A stretch of 64,000 nucleotides of DNA, from positions 177,797-241,796 of the forward strand of contig AOLX01000023.1 in NCBI GenBank assembly GCA_000336895.1, read 5' to 3'. Source of the DNA: Haloarcula argentinensis DSM 12282. Lineage in GTDB: Archaea > Halobacteriota > Halobacteria > Halobacteriales > Haloarculaceae. Below the pieces are notes generated by a model. It was not told where the DNA came from. It did no database searches and was given only the letters and a program-made list of their open reading frames with translations. Positions 53,592 through 63,760 of this stretch are shown here, piece by piece (position 1 is the first letter of the stretch; the number at the start of each line of letters is the position of its first letter). The translations under genes were made by a program, and so were the position numbers.

Positions 53592-54314
53592 TCAGCGGTC
53601 GACGCTCTCGCCGAGTCGCTGTTCGACGGTATCGATGTCGCCCGGTTCGTTGACGTTGTAACACCACCCCTCCAGTTCGACCGCCTCGACCCGGTGGCCG
53701 GCGCTCAACAGCAGGTCGATTGCGTCGGGCAGTTCGTACTCGCCACGCTCGGAGGGACGCGTCAGCGCGCAGGCGTGGCCGATGGCCGGTTCGAACGCGA
53801 AGAAGCCCCGCGTGACCAGTGTCGACGGCGGGTCCGGCGGCTTCTCGACGAGGCCGGTCACCCCGCCCTCGCCGTCTGTCGTGACGACACCGGTCGACCT
53901 GGCTTCCGCCCGCGACACATCCTCGACGAGTAGCGTCGCGCTAGCGTCGCTTTTGCGGTGTCGGTCGAGCACGTCGCCCAGATTCGCCCGGCAGACATTG
54001 TCACCGTTCAGCATGACGAAGGTGCCGTCGACGGCGGAGCAGGCCCGTTCGAGCGCGTGCGCCAGCCCTAACTGCTCGTCCTGCTGGACGTACTCGACTG
54101 GCACATTCTGGTACTGGTCGCCGTAGCGGGCCACGATATCGTCGCCCCGGTAGCCGACGACGACCACCAATCGGTCGACGCCGACCGACAGCAGCGTCTC
54201 GAAGCAGTGTGTCAGCAGTGGCTTTCCGTCCACCTCGACGAGTCCCTTCGGTCTGTCCGCAGTGAGCGGCCGCATCCGCGTCCCTTCGCCGGCAGCGAGT
54301 ACGACGCCGTCCAT
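53592..54314 (-). CDS. Sugar nucleotidyltransferase (NTP_transferase family)
   Basis: This 240-residue protein has the signature GVVLAAGEGTRMRPLTADRPKGLVE at the start (Lys included), NGDN in the active centre and GVVTTDGEGGVTGLVEKP. It activates a sugar-1-phosphate with NTP to give an NDP-sugar. The short length lacks a C-terminal beta-helix, so it is a bare nucleotidyltransferase. ATG 54314 matches the canonical N-terminus. Confidence 0.85.
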   Translation of the reverse strand: MDGVVLAAGEGTRMRPLTADRPKGLVEVDGKPLLTHCFETLLSVGVDRLVVVVGYRGDDIVARYGDQYQNVPVEYVQQDEQLGLAHALERACSAVDGTFVMLNGDNVCRANLGDVLDRHRKSDASATLLVEDVSRAEARSTGVVTTDGEGGVTGLVEKPPDPPSTLVTRGFFAFEPAIGHACALTRPSERGEYELPDAIDLLLSAGHRVEAVELEGWCYNVNEPGDIDTVEQRLGESVDR

Positions 54315-54389
54315 GTCCGGCCCCACGCTCGGGCCGGCTAAATGCCTGTGGGCGAGTGGGTTTTGTCCGTGGTCTGCCAACTCCGACGT

Positions 54390-54548
54390 ATGGTCGAGGA
54401 GTGTGACACCTGCGGCCGGTCGGTCTCTGCTGAGGAAGCTATTCGCCGGGAGACGTTCGCCGACCTCGACACCGACCGCTGGCAGACGCTGTGCTGTCCG
54501 AACTGCGGTGCATGGCTCCGGACGATATTCGCCGGGCCGGACTCCTGA
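54390..54548 (+). CDS. Small zinc-finger protein
   Basis: This 52-residue protein has two Cys pairs, CDTCGRSVSAEEA and CCPNCGAWL, giving a zinc ribbon. ATG 54390 follows a GTGGTCTGCC leader. It overlaps the next gene by 37 nt in another frame, a sign of tight coupling or of an overestimated neighbour. Related small zinc-finger proteins abound in haloarchaea. Confidence 0.6.
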   Translation: MVEECDTCGRSVSAEEAIRRETFADLDTDRWQTLCCPNCGAWLRTIFAGPDS

Positions 54549-54775
54549 CGGGGAAAGAGACAGGTGGCAGCAGTGTGTGGGGCTGGCACATGGAAGACGA
54601 AGCGTGGCGCTCGGTCGACATCATCCGGGACAACGACGGCGTACCGCACGTCCTCCAGCAGAAGATGCTGGTGTTCACCAGCGGGGTCTCCGAGGAGTCA
54701 GCCGGGTACACGAAGCCAGCGATGGAACACCGGCTCGTACCGCTCAAGGAACTCACGAAGTTCGGGCAGTCGTAA
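54512..54775 (+). CDS. Hypothetical small protein
   Basis: This 87-residue frame (MAPDDIRRAGLLTGKETGGSS...) reads VWGWHMEDEAWRSVDIIRDNDGVPHVLQQKMLVF and keeps haloarchaeal codon bias. The start inside the preceding gene may be wrong; an internal M (about 54590) would remove the overlap. No family is recognised. Confidence 0.4.
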   Translation: MAPDDIRRAGLLTGKETGGSSVWGWHMEDEAWRSVDIIRDNDGVPHVLQQKMLVFTSGVSEESAGYTKPAMEHRLVPLKELTKFGQS

Positions 54776-54885
54776 CGACTAGCCGTCGGGGCAGCCAGCG
54801 CTTGGACAGCTAGCCGGAGACCAGACCAGTTGGCCAAGAAACACCTCGGGATACACTTTTGCGCCCGTCGGAACGAGTATCCACA

Positions 54886-55626
54886 ATGGCGGAACCGCTG
54901 TACGTCGGCGTTGATCGGAGCGACGAGTCCTGGGTCGCTGTCGCGTTCACCGGCGACGGTTTCGACCACGCGTCGGTGTTCGACAGTATCGGTGAGTGCT
55001 GGTCAGCCTACGACGAGCGCGCTCGCCGGATTCTGGTCGGGGTGCCGATCGGACTCGTGGAATCCGGCGAACCGGACCGCCGGTGCGACGAACTCGCCCG
55101 GTCAGTCCTCGGAGCGCGCAGCACGACGATCCACACACCGCCGGTGCGGGAAGCGACCCGGAAACAGCGTTACTCGACGGCCAACCGCGTCCACAGGCGC
55201 AAGACCGACCACGACCTCTCCGAACGGGCGTTCGCGCGCAGCGACAGCCTCGCCAGGGTCGACGAACTCTTGCAGGAACTGCCCGAGGCCGCCGCCGCTA
55301 TCCGAGAATCCCACCCGGAGGTCTGCTTCCGAGCCCTCGCCGGTGAGCCGCTTAGCTACTCGAAGCGCACTGCTGGGGGATACGCCGAGCGGATGCGGAT
55401 TCTCGCACAGCACGACCGCGACGCCGCCCCGACAGTCCAGAAAGCCGCCGAAGCGACCGGTGGTGCAGCGGTGGCCGTCGACGACGTACTGGACGCCGTT
55501 GTGCTCGCGTACACGGCACAGCCGGGCGATGGGGAGCTGTACACGCTCCCGCCTGAGCCGCCGCGGGACGCGGTGGGCCTCCCGATGGAGATTGTCTACC
55601 GGGCGGCGTCGCCACTGCTCACCTAG
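54886..55626 (+). CDS. DUF429 protein (predicted RNase H-like nuclease)
   Basis: This 246-residue protein has the RNase H-like pattern YVGVDRSDESWVAVAF (first Asp), ILVGVPIGLVESG, ARSVLGARSTTIHTPPVREA, HPEVCFRALAGEPL and AVDDVLDAVVLAYTA (late acidic pair). The domain is predicted, not proven, to be a nuclease. The 3' end and stop are duplicated imperfectly right behind the gene. Confidence 0.8.
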   Translation: MAEPLYVGVDRSDESWVAVAFTGDGFDHASVFDSIGECWSAYDERARRILVGVPIGLVESGEPDRRCDELARSVLGARSTTIHTPPVREATRKQRYSTANRVHRRKTDHDLSERAFARSDSLARVDELLQELPEAAAAIRESHPEVCFRALAGEPLSYSKRTAGGYAERMRILAQHDRDAAPTVQKAAEATGGAAVAVDDVLDAVVLAYTAQPGDGELYTLPPEPPRDAVGLPMEIVYRAASPLLT

Positions 55627-55690
55627 AGTTGTCTATCGAGCGATGTCGCCACTGCTCGCGTAGTGACGTGTCCCGCCGAGCGATGTCGCT
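55592..55690 (+). repeat. Tandem degenerate copies of the DUF429 gene end
   Basis: 55592-55628 and 55629-55665 match at 30 of 37 positions, and each contains CCACTGCTC followed by TAG. A partial third copy (CGAGCGATGTCGC, from 55677) follows with a 40-nt offset. The first unit covers the true stop. Confidence 0.7.
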
Positions 55691-55792
55691 CGTCGTGAGT
55701 TATGTGCATGCCAGCGCCACCGTCGTGTACGCTATGGTACACCGCGACCGCTGACAAGTGATTATAGTGCTAGACTGTAGACAGAAGCCGTC

Positions 55793-55987
55793 TTACAGTC
55801 GCGTGAGGTTGGTCGCACGCGGACCCTTGTCCGCCTGCTCGATGTCGAACTCGACTTCCTGCCCCTCTTCGAGGTCAGGGCCGCCGACGTCTTCCATGTG
55901 GAAGAAGACGTCTTCGTCCGCATCGTCGGTTTCGATGAAGCCGTAGCCACCAGTGTCGTTGAAGAAGTCGACAGTGCCTTCCGCCAT
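55793..55987 (-). CDS. cspA: Cold-shock domain protein, copy 2
   Basis: This 64-residue CspA-type protein has RNP1 GGYGFIET and RNP2 VFFHMEDV. It starts MAEGTVDFFNDTGGYGF. It acts as an RNA chaperone. It lies 2 nt after its tandem paralogue (same length, nearly identical), so the pair arose by gene duplication with a period of 197 nt and is probably co-transcribed. Confidence 0.93.
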   Translation of the reverse strand: MAEGTVDFFNDTGGYGFIETDDADEDVFFHMEDVGGPDLEEGQEVEFDIEQADKGPRATNLTRL

Positions 55988-55989
55988 TG

Positions 55990-56184
55990 TTAGAGCCTCG
56001 TGACGTTGTTGGCGCGCGGACCCTTGTCCGCCTGCTCGATGTCAAATTCGAGCTCCTGTCCTTCCTCGAGGTCCGGGCCGCCGATATCTTCCATGTGGAA
56101 GAAGACGTCCTCGTCCGCGTCCTCAGTGTCGATGAAACCGTAACCGCCAGTGTCGTTGAAGAAATCAACCGTTCCTTTCGCCAT
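55990..56184 (-). CDS. cspA: Cold-shock domain protein, copy 1
   Basis: This 64-residue protein (MAKGTVDFFNDTGGYGFIDT...) has RNP1 and RNP2 like its partner and differs at few positions. ATG 56184 is preferred over an ATG 9 nt upstream for symmetry with the second copy. The promoter is in 56185-56300; a TGTTATCC box lies 25-30 nt upstream on the minus strand. Confidence 0.93.
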   Translation of the reverse strand: MAKGTVDFFNDTGGYGFIDTEDADEDVFFHMEDIGGPDLEEGQELEFDIEQADKGPRANNVTRL

Positions 56185-56306
56185 TGCAACCAAAGAGATG
56201 CCAGCACCACGGATAACAGTGTCGGTACGATGCTCTGGTAGGAAACAGAGAAAACCGACCGCTGTCTGGCGATTAGGGGGTGTGTAATACTGTCATGGCA
56301 CACACG

Positions 56307-56329
56307 CAGCCAGCTCTCCCGGCTGGCTG
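56307..56329. repeat. 8-bp hairpin in the csp/kinase intergenic region
   Basis: CAGCCAGC (56307-56314) and GCTGGCTG (56322-56329) form a perfect stem with a 7-nt loop. It lies between the divergent csp pair and the kinase gene, about 80 nt before the kinase start. The function is unknown; the rest of the 223-nt gap shows no gene. Confidence 0.4.
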
Positions 56330-56407
56330 TAGGCGCTCCGGTGTCGTGTCCGGTCTTACCGTCTCACTAACCGAATGGAATTAGCCATTCGAGCACAAGT
56401 AGTAACC

Positions 56408-57605
56408 ATGTACCGCGGTGTCCGGGCCCGCCTTGCGCCGTGGCTGCTTGCTGGCTTCGGCCTCGCGTTCACAGGTGCGGCTGTCGTCTGGCACCTCGGT
56501 GTTGAGACACAGCGCATCGGACAGCTTGGCGGCCCCGCCCTCGCGTTGGCTCTCGACGGGCTACTACCGCTGGTGCTGGTGTATGGCAGCTATCGCCTCG
56601 TCTCGTCGTCAACACCGGGTGAGCAGATCTGGACTGTGTTCGTCTGGAGCGTTGTTGGCAGCCTCGCAGTCGGGACTGTCATCGGTCTGAGCGTCTTCAT
56701 CCGCATGATCGAGGGTCGAACAATCGCTGAACCGGTGTTTGTCACTCTGTTGGCGATGGAGACTGGCGCTGTTACGGGACTCATCGCGGGCACGCTCGCG
56801 GTCCGGGCCCGCCAGGATGCCAGCCGTGCGACCCGAACCGCGAGCACGCTGTCGTTCGTCAACGACCTGTTTCGGCACGACATCGCGAACGGGCTTGTCG
56901 TCATCGACGGCCGGGCGACGATCATCCGGCGTAACGCCGACTCGGAGACGGTTCAAACGGCGGCGGACGCGATCCACGAGCAGGTAACCGAACTCGACAG
57001 TCTAGTCGACAACGCCGGGTCTGTCGTCGAAACCCTCGGTTCCGACCCGTCCTTCGAACCGACCGACATCGTCGGGATTACTAAAGCGGTGATACGGCGA
57101 ATCGAGCAAACACATCCCATCGCTATCGAACTTCGAGCCCCGGACAGCGCGATGGCATACACCAACGAGGCCGCTCGCCCGGTTCTCCGGAACCTCATAG
57201 AGAACGCTATCGAACACGGGACGCCGGCGGCCGAACTCTCGGCTGAGGGGACCGCGACGGACGGGGCAGTGCTGCAGGACGAGGCACAGCGAGCGGAGAC
57301 GGCCCAGTCGACGGGAGACGGCCACGATCACCCGTCAGTATTTTGTCGCGATCCGCGAGACCGACGACATCGTTGAGATTCACGTGGTCGACGACGGCCC
57401 AGGGATTCCCGAGGGCCAGCGCGACAGGATTTTCGACCCACGGGCGGGCGACACGCACGGTGGCGGCCTCCATCTCGTCGAAACACTCGTTACGAGCTTC
57501 GGCGGTGATATCTACCTTGCCGACACCGCTGGGAAAACTGACCTTGGATTGACTAATCCCGATCTTGACGGCGCGCACTTCGTCGTCGAACTCCCGCGAG
57601 CGTGA
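56408..57605 (+). pseudogene. Membrane histidine kinase with a frameshift
   Basis: The first part (to about 57313) encodes an N-terminal membrane region with about four helices. A HisKA-like helix with NDLFRHDIANGLVV (phospho-His) and the N-box NLIENAIEHG follow. The G-boxes (VVDDGPGIPEGQRDRIF, THGGGLHLVETL) are in another frame, ending at 57605. Removing one G from the GGG at 57313-57315 joins both into one kinase of about 398 residues. It may be a true frameshift, programmed slippage or a sequence error. Confidence 0.75.
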
Positions 57606-57657
57606 CACGGTGCGGCACGACCGACGTTTCTTGATTGTGGGGGGCACAGTGGGGGGT

Positions 57658-58185
57658 ATGTTCCCTCGCCTGCGCGCACAGGGCCCGACTGTACTTATTC
57701 CGCTCGCGTGGCTGCTCGTGGGACTGGCCCATCTCGATGTGGTCTCTGACCAGACAGTGCTGAGCTTCCACGTCGTCGCCGCCGTTCTCATCGCTGCGTT
57801 CGCCGTCCTTTCGTGGGACGAGATGGAGACGGGCGTCCTCCGGATCTGGCGCGACATCCTGCTCGTCGGGCTCGTGCTCACTGTTGGCGGTATTGTCGGC
57901 TTGCTCTACGCTCCGCTTCGGGTCCCGTTCTTGACGACGACGATACTGGGGTGGATGGTCGTTCCGGGTGTCGGCCTCTACTACACCGGGGCGCGCGTGC
58001 CAGCAGGTCAGCGGATGTACACGGCCGGCGCAGCGCTGAGTGTTCTCGGTGGGACGGTCTACGCCGGCGCGCTGTTCCCGCCGGCGGAAACCGCACTGCT
58101 TGCCGGTATCGGACTGGCGCTCGTCGGCCAGACGGTCGGCATCGCCCAGGCGGTTCGCCAACCGGGCGAGACCGGCTCAGGCTAA
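57658..58185 (+). CDS. Multipass membrane protein of unknown function
   Basis: This 175-residue protein has about six hydrophobic helices and short loops, beginning MFPRLRAQGPTVLIPLAWLLVGLAHLDVV. No catalytic motif is seen. It starts 52 nt after the kinase; the end overlaps the D-lactate dehydrogenase-type gene by 9 nt in convergent orientation. A haloarchaeal family is likely but not recalled. Confidence 0.6.
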   Translation: MFPRLRAQGPTVLIPLAWLLVGLAHLDVVSDQTVLSFHVVAAVLIAAFAVLSWDEMETGVLRIWRDILLVGLVLTVGGIVGLLYAPLRVPFLTTTILGWMVVPGVGLYYTGARVPAGQRMYTAGAALSVLGGTVYAGALFPPAETALLAGIGLALVGQTVGIAQAVRQPGETGSG

Positions 58186-61100
58186 GGCAGCGTCGAGTTT
58201 CTCCACCGGATGGGGCGGTTCGCCGTCGCTCTCGTCCCAGTCGTCCAGTTGTGTGCGACAGGATGCGCCGGGCGCGACCACCGTGTCGCCGCGGCTCGCT
58301 CCGATCTGGTCGAACAGGATCGAGCCGATGGCCTTGCTCATCGAGAAGTGCTCGGCCTCGTAGCCGAAGGAGCCGGCCATGCCACAACAGCCCGAATCCA
58401 GCGGGTCCACGTCGTAGCCGGCCCGTCGGAGGACGCCGACGGCGTGGTGGTCCTTCTTCGTCGCCTTCTGGTGGCAGTGGCCGTGGTAGGTCAGCGTCTC
58501 GCCCGCCACGTCCCAGTCGGCCGCCTCGTCCAGCCGGAAGGTATCGAGGTACTCACAGACGCCGTAGGCGTTGGCCGCCAGCGTCTCCACGTCCTCGCCC
58601 GACAGCAGGTCCAGATAGTCCGACTGGAACATCACGGCGTCGCTTGGTTCGACCAGCACCACATCCCACCCGTCCTCGACTGCGGGGGCGAGCGCGTCCA
58701 CGTTGTCCCGCGCGGTCGCTCGGGACTGGTCGAGAAAGCCCTTGGAGTGAGCGGGCCGCCCGCTGTCGGTTCGGTCAGCCAACTGGACGTGGACGCCCGC
58801 GGCTTCGAGCACGCGGACGGCGGCTTTCCCGACCTCGGGATGGCTGTAGTTCATGTACGTATCAGGGAACAGCAGCGCCCGTCGCTCAGCCTCGTCGGCC
58901 GGGACCTGCGGGCCGCGGTCGTCGAACCAGTCCTGCAGCGTCGTGCGCTGGAAGCTCGGAAGTGTCCGGTCCGGGGCGATACCGACCGCCTTTTCGAGGA
59001 CGGTGCGAGCACCCGGAACCTTCGTCGCGAGGTTCGACAGCGGCGCGAACGCGCTTCCGAGTCCGGCAAGCGCGTCGACGTTCGCGAACAGTTTGTCCCG
59101 GAAACTGGAGCCGTGTTCCTGATGGTAGGCGTGGGTCACCTCAGCTTTGAGCTTCGCCATGTCGACCTCGCTCGGGCAGTCCTTCGCACACCCCTTGCAG
59201 CCGATACAGAGGTCGAGCACCTCGTGCATGAACTCCTCATCCGTAGGGTCGTCCGGCAGGTCGCCGCTCATCGCCTGCCGGAGCATATTCGCCCGCCCCC
59301 GCGTCGTCGTCATCTCCTCCTCGGACGCGCGATAGGTCGGACACATCACGCCACCGGTCGTCTCCTGCGGGCCGCGACAGCCGCCACAGCCGTGACAGAG
59401 TTCGACCATCCCCTGCATTCCATTGTCGTTGTCCCACTCCAGGGCGGGGTCGAAGCCGGCGTCGAACTCGTACTCCGGGGAAAAGCGGAGGTTCTCGGTC
59501 ATGTCGACCGTACGTGCCCGCTCGGGCATCGCGCCGGACTCGACCTCGCCCGCGTCAACGCCGACGACCTGTCCGGGGTTGAGCAGCCAGTCGGGGTCGA
59601 ACGCGGACTTGAGTTCTTGGAACGTCTCCCAGAGGTCCGCGCCGTAGAGCTTCTCGTTCCACTGCGTACGGGCGCGGCCGTCGCCGTGTTCGCCAGAGAC
59701 GCTCCCGCCATATTTCACCACGAGGTCGGTCACCGCGTCGGCGATGGATTCCATGGTTTCGACGCCTTCGACCGACTTCGTGTTGATGAGCGGGCGGATG
59801 TGGAGCACGCCGGGGCCAGCGTGGGCGTAGAAGGAGGCGAAGGTGTCGTGTTCCTCCAGAATCTCTCGGAAGTCGGCGACGTACTCCGGGAGGTTCTCCG
59901 GCGGGATGGCGGTGTCCTCGATGAACGAGCCGTGTTTTTCGTCGGTCGTCCGCGAGAGCAGTATCGGGAGGCCGGACTTGCGCATCTTCCAGAACTTCTC
60001 GCGTTTCGCCTCGTCGTGGGCCTCCATGGCGTCGAACGCCCGAACCGGCGCGTCAACAACGGTTCGGCCCCCAGTCGGGTCAGCGACGGGGTCGACGCCG
60101 TTCGTTCGGTCCGCCAGCAGGTCGGCGACCTTCCGTCGCCCGCTCTCCTCGTCGTCGGCGTAGAACTCCACGATGAGGACCGCCCGTGTCCCGTCAGGCA
60201 GCATGCCGACCACGTCCTCGAACTCGGCGGTGTCGCGGGCCAAGTCGATGAGCACGTCGTCCAGCACCTCGACGGCCGCCGGGTCGTGCTCGAGGATGTC
60301 CGCAACGTCTTCCATGGCCTCGATGAGTCCCTCGTAGGCCAGCAGCGCCATCGACTTGGTCTCTGGAATCGGCTCCAGCGACACCTCGGCCTCGGTGACG
60401 ATGGCAAGCGTTCCCTCGCTGCCGGCCAGCAGCGAGGCGACGTTGATGGTTCCGTCCTGTGCGTCGTCGAGCACCCAGTCGAGGTTGTATCCCGAGACGT
60501 TGCGCTTCAGGTCCGGGTAGTGGCTCTCGATTGCCTCGCCTTCTTCGGTGAGTATCCGTTCGATTTCGGCGTAAATCTGCGCTTCGAGGTCTCCGTCGGG
60601 GGCCGCCCGGTCGCGCAGTTCCTCGCGGGTGACTTCGCCGAACGTGGTGACGGTGCCGTCCGCGAGGACGACCTCGCATTCCTCGATGTAGGCGTCGGTC
60701 TTGCCGTACTGCAGGGAGTGAGCCCCAGTGGAGTTGTTGCCGATAGCGCCGCCAAGGACACTCTTGTCGCCCCATGCCGGGTCCGGTGCGAACTTCAGCC
60801 CGTGGTCGGCCAGTTCTCCGTTCAGGTCGCCGAGCTTGATGCCCGGCTGGGCCCGCGCTCGTCGGTCATCGGGCCGGGCCTCGAAGAGGTCGTTCATGTA
60901 CCGTGAGAAATCCAGCACGACGGCCTCGTTGACGGTCTGACCGGCGAGGCTCGTCCCGCCGCCCCGCGGCAGAACCGGAATCTCCCGCTGGGCGCAGTAG
61001 GACATGACTGCAGCCACGTCATCGGTCGACCGCGGATAGACGACGCCGATGGGCAGCACCTCGTAGAGGCTGGCGTCGGTCGCGTACAACTGTCGCGAGT

Positions 61101-61242
61101 ACTCGTCGAACCGGACTTCGCCGTCGACGTGCGATTGCAGGTCGTCGACAAGACCGGACCGGGCGACGGTGTCGTTCTGATAGTCGTAGTTCGATACCTC
61201 GTCGGCCGAAGGATCTATCCGGGTGCCGGAATCGGTTGCCAT
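58177..61242 (-). CDS. FAD-linked oxidase/Fe-S fusion, D-lactate dehydrogenase type
   Basis: This 1021-residue protein combines an FAD-binding type 4 domain (about 50-270: RGGGTSLAGQTV), an FAD-oxidase C domain with HAGPGVLHIRPL and SGEHGDGRARTQW, and a cysteine-rich Fe-S region (CHGCGGCRGP; CIGCKGCAKDCP). The C-terminal CCG domain has YHGHCHQKATKKDHH and DSGCCGMAGSFGYE. This GlcD-GlcF-like fusion oxidises D-lactate or a related 2-hydroxy acid and passes electrons to the respiratory chain. M 61242 avoids an odd N-terminal extension. Confidence 0.85.
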   Translation of the reverse strand: MATDSGTRIDPSADEVSNYDYQNDTVARSGLVDDLQSHVDGEVRFDEYSRQLYATDASLYEVLPIGVVYPRSTDDVAAVMSYCAQREIPVLPRGGGTSLAGQTVNEAVVLDFSRYMNDLFEARPDDRRARAQPGIKLGDLNGELADHGLKFAPDPAWGDKSVLGGAIGNNSTGAHSLQYGKTDAYIEECEVVLADGTVTTFGEVTREELRDRAAPDGDLEAQIYAEIERILTEEGEAIESHYPDLKRNVSGYNLDWVLDDAQDGTINVASLLAGSEGTLAIVTEAEVSLEPIPETKSMALLAYEGLIEAMEDVADILEHDPAAVEVLDDVLIDLARDTAEFEDVVGMLPDGTRAVLIVEFYADDEESGRRKVADLLADRTNGVDPVADPTGGRTVVDAPVRAFDAMEAHDEAKREKFWKMRKSGLPILLSRTTDEKHGSFIEDTAIPPENLPEYVADFREILEEHDTFASFYAHAGPGVLHIRPLINTKSVEGVETMESIADAVTDLVVKYGGSVSGEHGDGRARTQWNEKLYGADLWETFQELKSAFDPDWLLNPGQVVGVDAGEVESGAMPERARTVDMTENLRFSPEYEFDAGFDPALEWDNDNGMQGMVELCHGCGGCRGPQETTGGVMCPTYRASEEEMTTTRGRANMLRQAMSGDLPDDPTDEEFMHEVLDLCIGCKGCAKDCPSEVDMAKLKAEVTHAYHQEHGSSFRDKLFANVDALAGLGSAFAPLSNLATKVPGARTVLEKAVGIAPDRTLPSFQRTTLQDWFDDRGPQVPADEAERRALLFPDTYMNYSHPEVGKAAVRVLEAAGVHVQLADRTDSGRPAHSKGFLDQSRATARDNVDALAPAVEDGWDVVLVEPSDAVMFQSDYLDLLSGEDVETLAANAYGVCEYLDTFRLDEAADWDVAGETLTYHGHCHQKATKKDHHAVGVLRRAGYDVDPLDSGCCGMAGSFGYEAEHFSMSKAIGSILFDQIGASRGDTVVAPGASCRTQLDDWDESDGEPPHPVEKLDAALA

Positions 61243-61432
61243 GGTGTGTTTCGTGTCCAGTCGCCCGGCCACCGACGGACCGGGTACTCGGCGGTTTGCT
61301 CTGGCTGTTCTAGCTGTACGCCTGTCAAAACAGTTCCGCTACGGTATCCCATCACGCGCTTTCGAGTCGGTCGAATGCAGGCTGTCGACGGTGCTTCTGC
61401 CTCTCTATGATAGAAAATGGTTCGCAACTGTT

Positions 61433-62450
<1,018 letters not shown>

Positions 62451-62696
62451 CTACAGGTCGACAGTCACACGCAGTTCGCTGTCAGTGATCGTTCCGACGG
62501 CGTCGGCGACGACCTCGATATCGTCCTCGTCGGCATCACCGAATCCGAGTCCCTGCACCCAGGCTTCGGTGAGATCTGGCTCCGGCTCGACGTACGCGAC
62601 CTGCCTTTCTGGGTCGACCTCGGTCACGATACCGATCTGTTCTCCCTGTGCGTCCATGAGAAACTTTCCCTCGTCTTCTGTCGATAATACTGCCAT
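62451..62696 (-). CDS. PRC-barrel-like small protein
   Basis: This 81-residue protein (MAVLSTEDEGKFLMDAQGEQIGIVTEVDPERQVAYVE...) has the PRC-barrel pattern of short strands with a DAQGEQIG turn. Such domains bind RNA or mediate protein contacts. M 62696 starts just before the barrel. It converges with the methyltransferase with no gap between stops. Confidence 0.7.
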   Translation of the reverse strand: MAVLSTEDEGKFLMDAQGEQIGIVTEVDPERQVAYVEPEPDLTEAWVQGLGFGDADEDDIEVVADAVGTITDSELRVTVDL

Positions 62697-62794
62697 TTCA
62701 TCTGATACCACAGACCGGACCCAGTAATAAACGTCGGTCACGCTACTCCGCCAGCTTGCCCTTTCCCCTTGCTAGTAACATCCGCTCTTGCTCG

Positions 62795-63358
62795 CTAGTA
62801 CCGCGAGAAGTTCTCGTCGGGATAGATCCCCTCGTCAGTGATATCTACCACGTCCAGCGTCGCCAGGCGACTGAGACGGTCCGCCGCGTCACCCTCGTCG
62901 ATCCCCAGTTCTACCGCCCGTGCCAGCACGCGGTCATGGCTGGGTACGGACTCGATGAAACCGTCGCTGTCTGTCTCTGTCTCCTCCGCGATGATCGCCT
63001 TCAGAATGGCCCCGTGCTCCCGCTTCGACGGCGTCGTGCTGTCGCCGGTCCAGTCCACGCTTAGGGTCCCGTCTTCGTTGACGTGGGAGACGACGAATCC
63101 GTCCGGCAGCGCTTCCGTCACCGCCGCCACCAACGCTGCCCGGTCGAGCCGCGCCTCGAACCGGAACCGCTTGCCGTCTTTGGACTGGCCGAGACTCCCG
63201 ACGTTCGTCCCCGCTTCTGCTATGGCCTCCGAAACCGCGTCGGCGAGCCGGTCCTGTACTGACGCCGTGACGGCGTCCCGCTCCGCATCGAGGTCTGCGA
63301 GTTCGTCGGTCAGGGTCGCGTGGCGCTCCATCTGCTCGTGTGCTGGCTCCTCTGTCAT
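62795..63358 (-). CDS. Hypothetical protein with coiled coil
   Basis: This 187-residue acidic protein has an N-terminal coiled coil (ERHATLTDELADLDAERDAV) and a middle beta domain (KRFRFEARLDRAALVAAV). The C-terminus is helix-rich and may be a winged helix (HDRVLARAVELGIDEGDAADRLSRLATLDVVDITDEG). I start it at MTEEPAHEQ. The last part may be a DNA-binding region; the family is not recognised. Confidence 0.55.
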   Translation of the reverse strand: MTEEPAHEQMERHATLTDELADLDAERDAVTASVQDRLADAVSEAIAEAGTNVGSLGQSKDGKRFRFEARLDRAALVAAVTEALPDGFVVSHVNEDGTLSVDWTGDSTTPSKREHGAILKAIIAEETETDSDGFIESVPSHDRVLARAVELGIDEGDAADRLSRLATLDVVDITDEGIYPDENFSRY

Positions 63359-63477
63359 ACCCATGCTACTCGTCGCCACGGAAGTACCTGTTCCGGTGAC
63401 TAGGACGGACCGACACGACAGTTAGTCGTTCAGGGTCACAGCCATGAGTCACAATAACCGGAGATACAAAATCAGGA

Positions 63478-63551
63478 TGCCGCCTCCCGGATTTGAACCG
63501 GGGACAGCTCGATCTTCAGTCGAGTGCTCTCCCAGTCTGAGCTAAGGCGGC
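63478..63551 (-). tRNA. tRNA-Phe (GAA)
   Basis: The minus strand reads GCCGCCTTAGCTCAGACTGG and onward to the acceptor end GGAGGCGGCA. The acceptor stem GCCGCC/GGCGGC, D-arm, anticodon arm CTCGA-CTGAAGA-TCGAG with GAA (complement at 63515-63517) and T-arm CCCGG-TTCAAAT-CCGGG-like are all present. The length is 74 nt and no intron is visible. Confidence 0.95.
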
Positions 63552-63640
63552 GCGCACTCCAATCGATGACGAGGGTAGAAAAAAGCATTTCGAAAGCGGG
63601 CGCAGGTTTTGTCGCATCCGTCGGGAGGTTTGACTGCCGA

Positions 63641-63760
63641 TTACGGGAGAAACAGGTCCGCGCTGTCGAACGTCTCGCCACAGTCGTCGCATTCGTACTC
63701 AGTGCCATTGGTCGTCGAGACGTGCCCGCTACAGGCCGGACACGTCGAGCCGTCTATCAT
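63641..63760 (-). CDS. 39-residue zinc-ribbon protein
   Basis: The frame reads MIDGSTCPACSGHVSTTNGT and ends ECDDCGETFDSADLFLP, with CPAC and CDDC pairs spaced like a zinc ribbon. The codon bias is haloarchaeal. It is 89 nt from tRNA-Phe. Small zinc-ribbon proteins of this kind are common in haloarchaea and several are regulators. Confidence 0.65.
   Translation of the reverse strand: MIDGSTCPACSGHVSTTNGTEYECDDCGETFDSADLFLP

Noticed and set aside
58210..60906. 898-codon open frame opposite the D-lactate dehydrogenase-type gene
   Set aside because: GC-rich haloarchaeal codons leave the complementary strand open. The translation is Arg/Val/His-rich with no domain, while the minus strand carries a full set of motifs.
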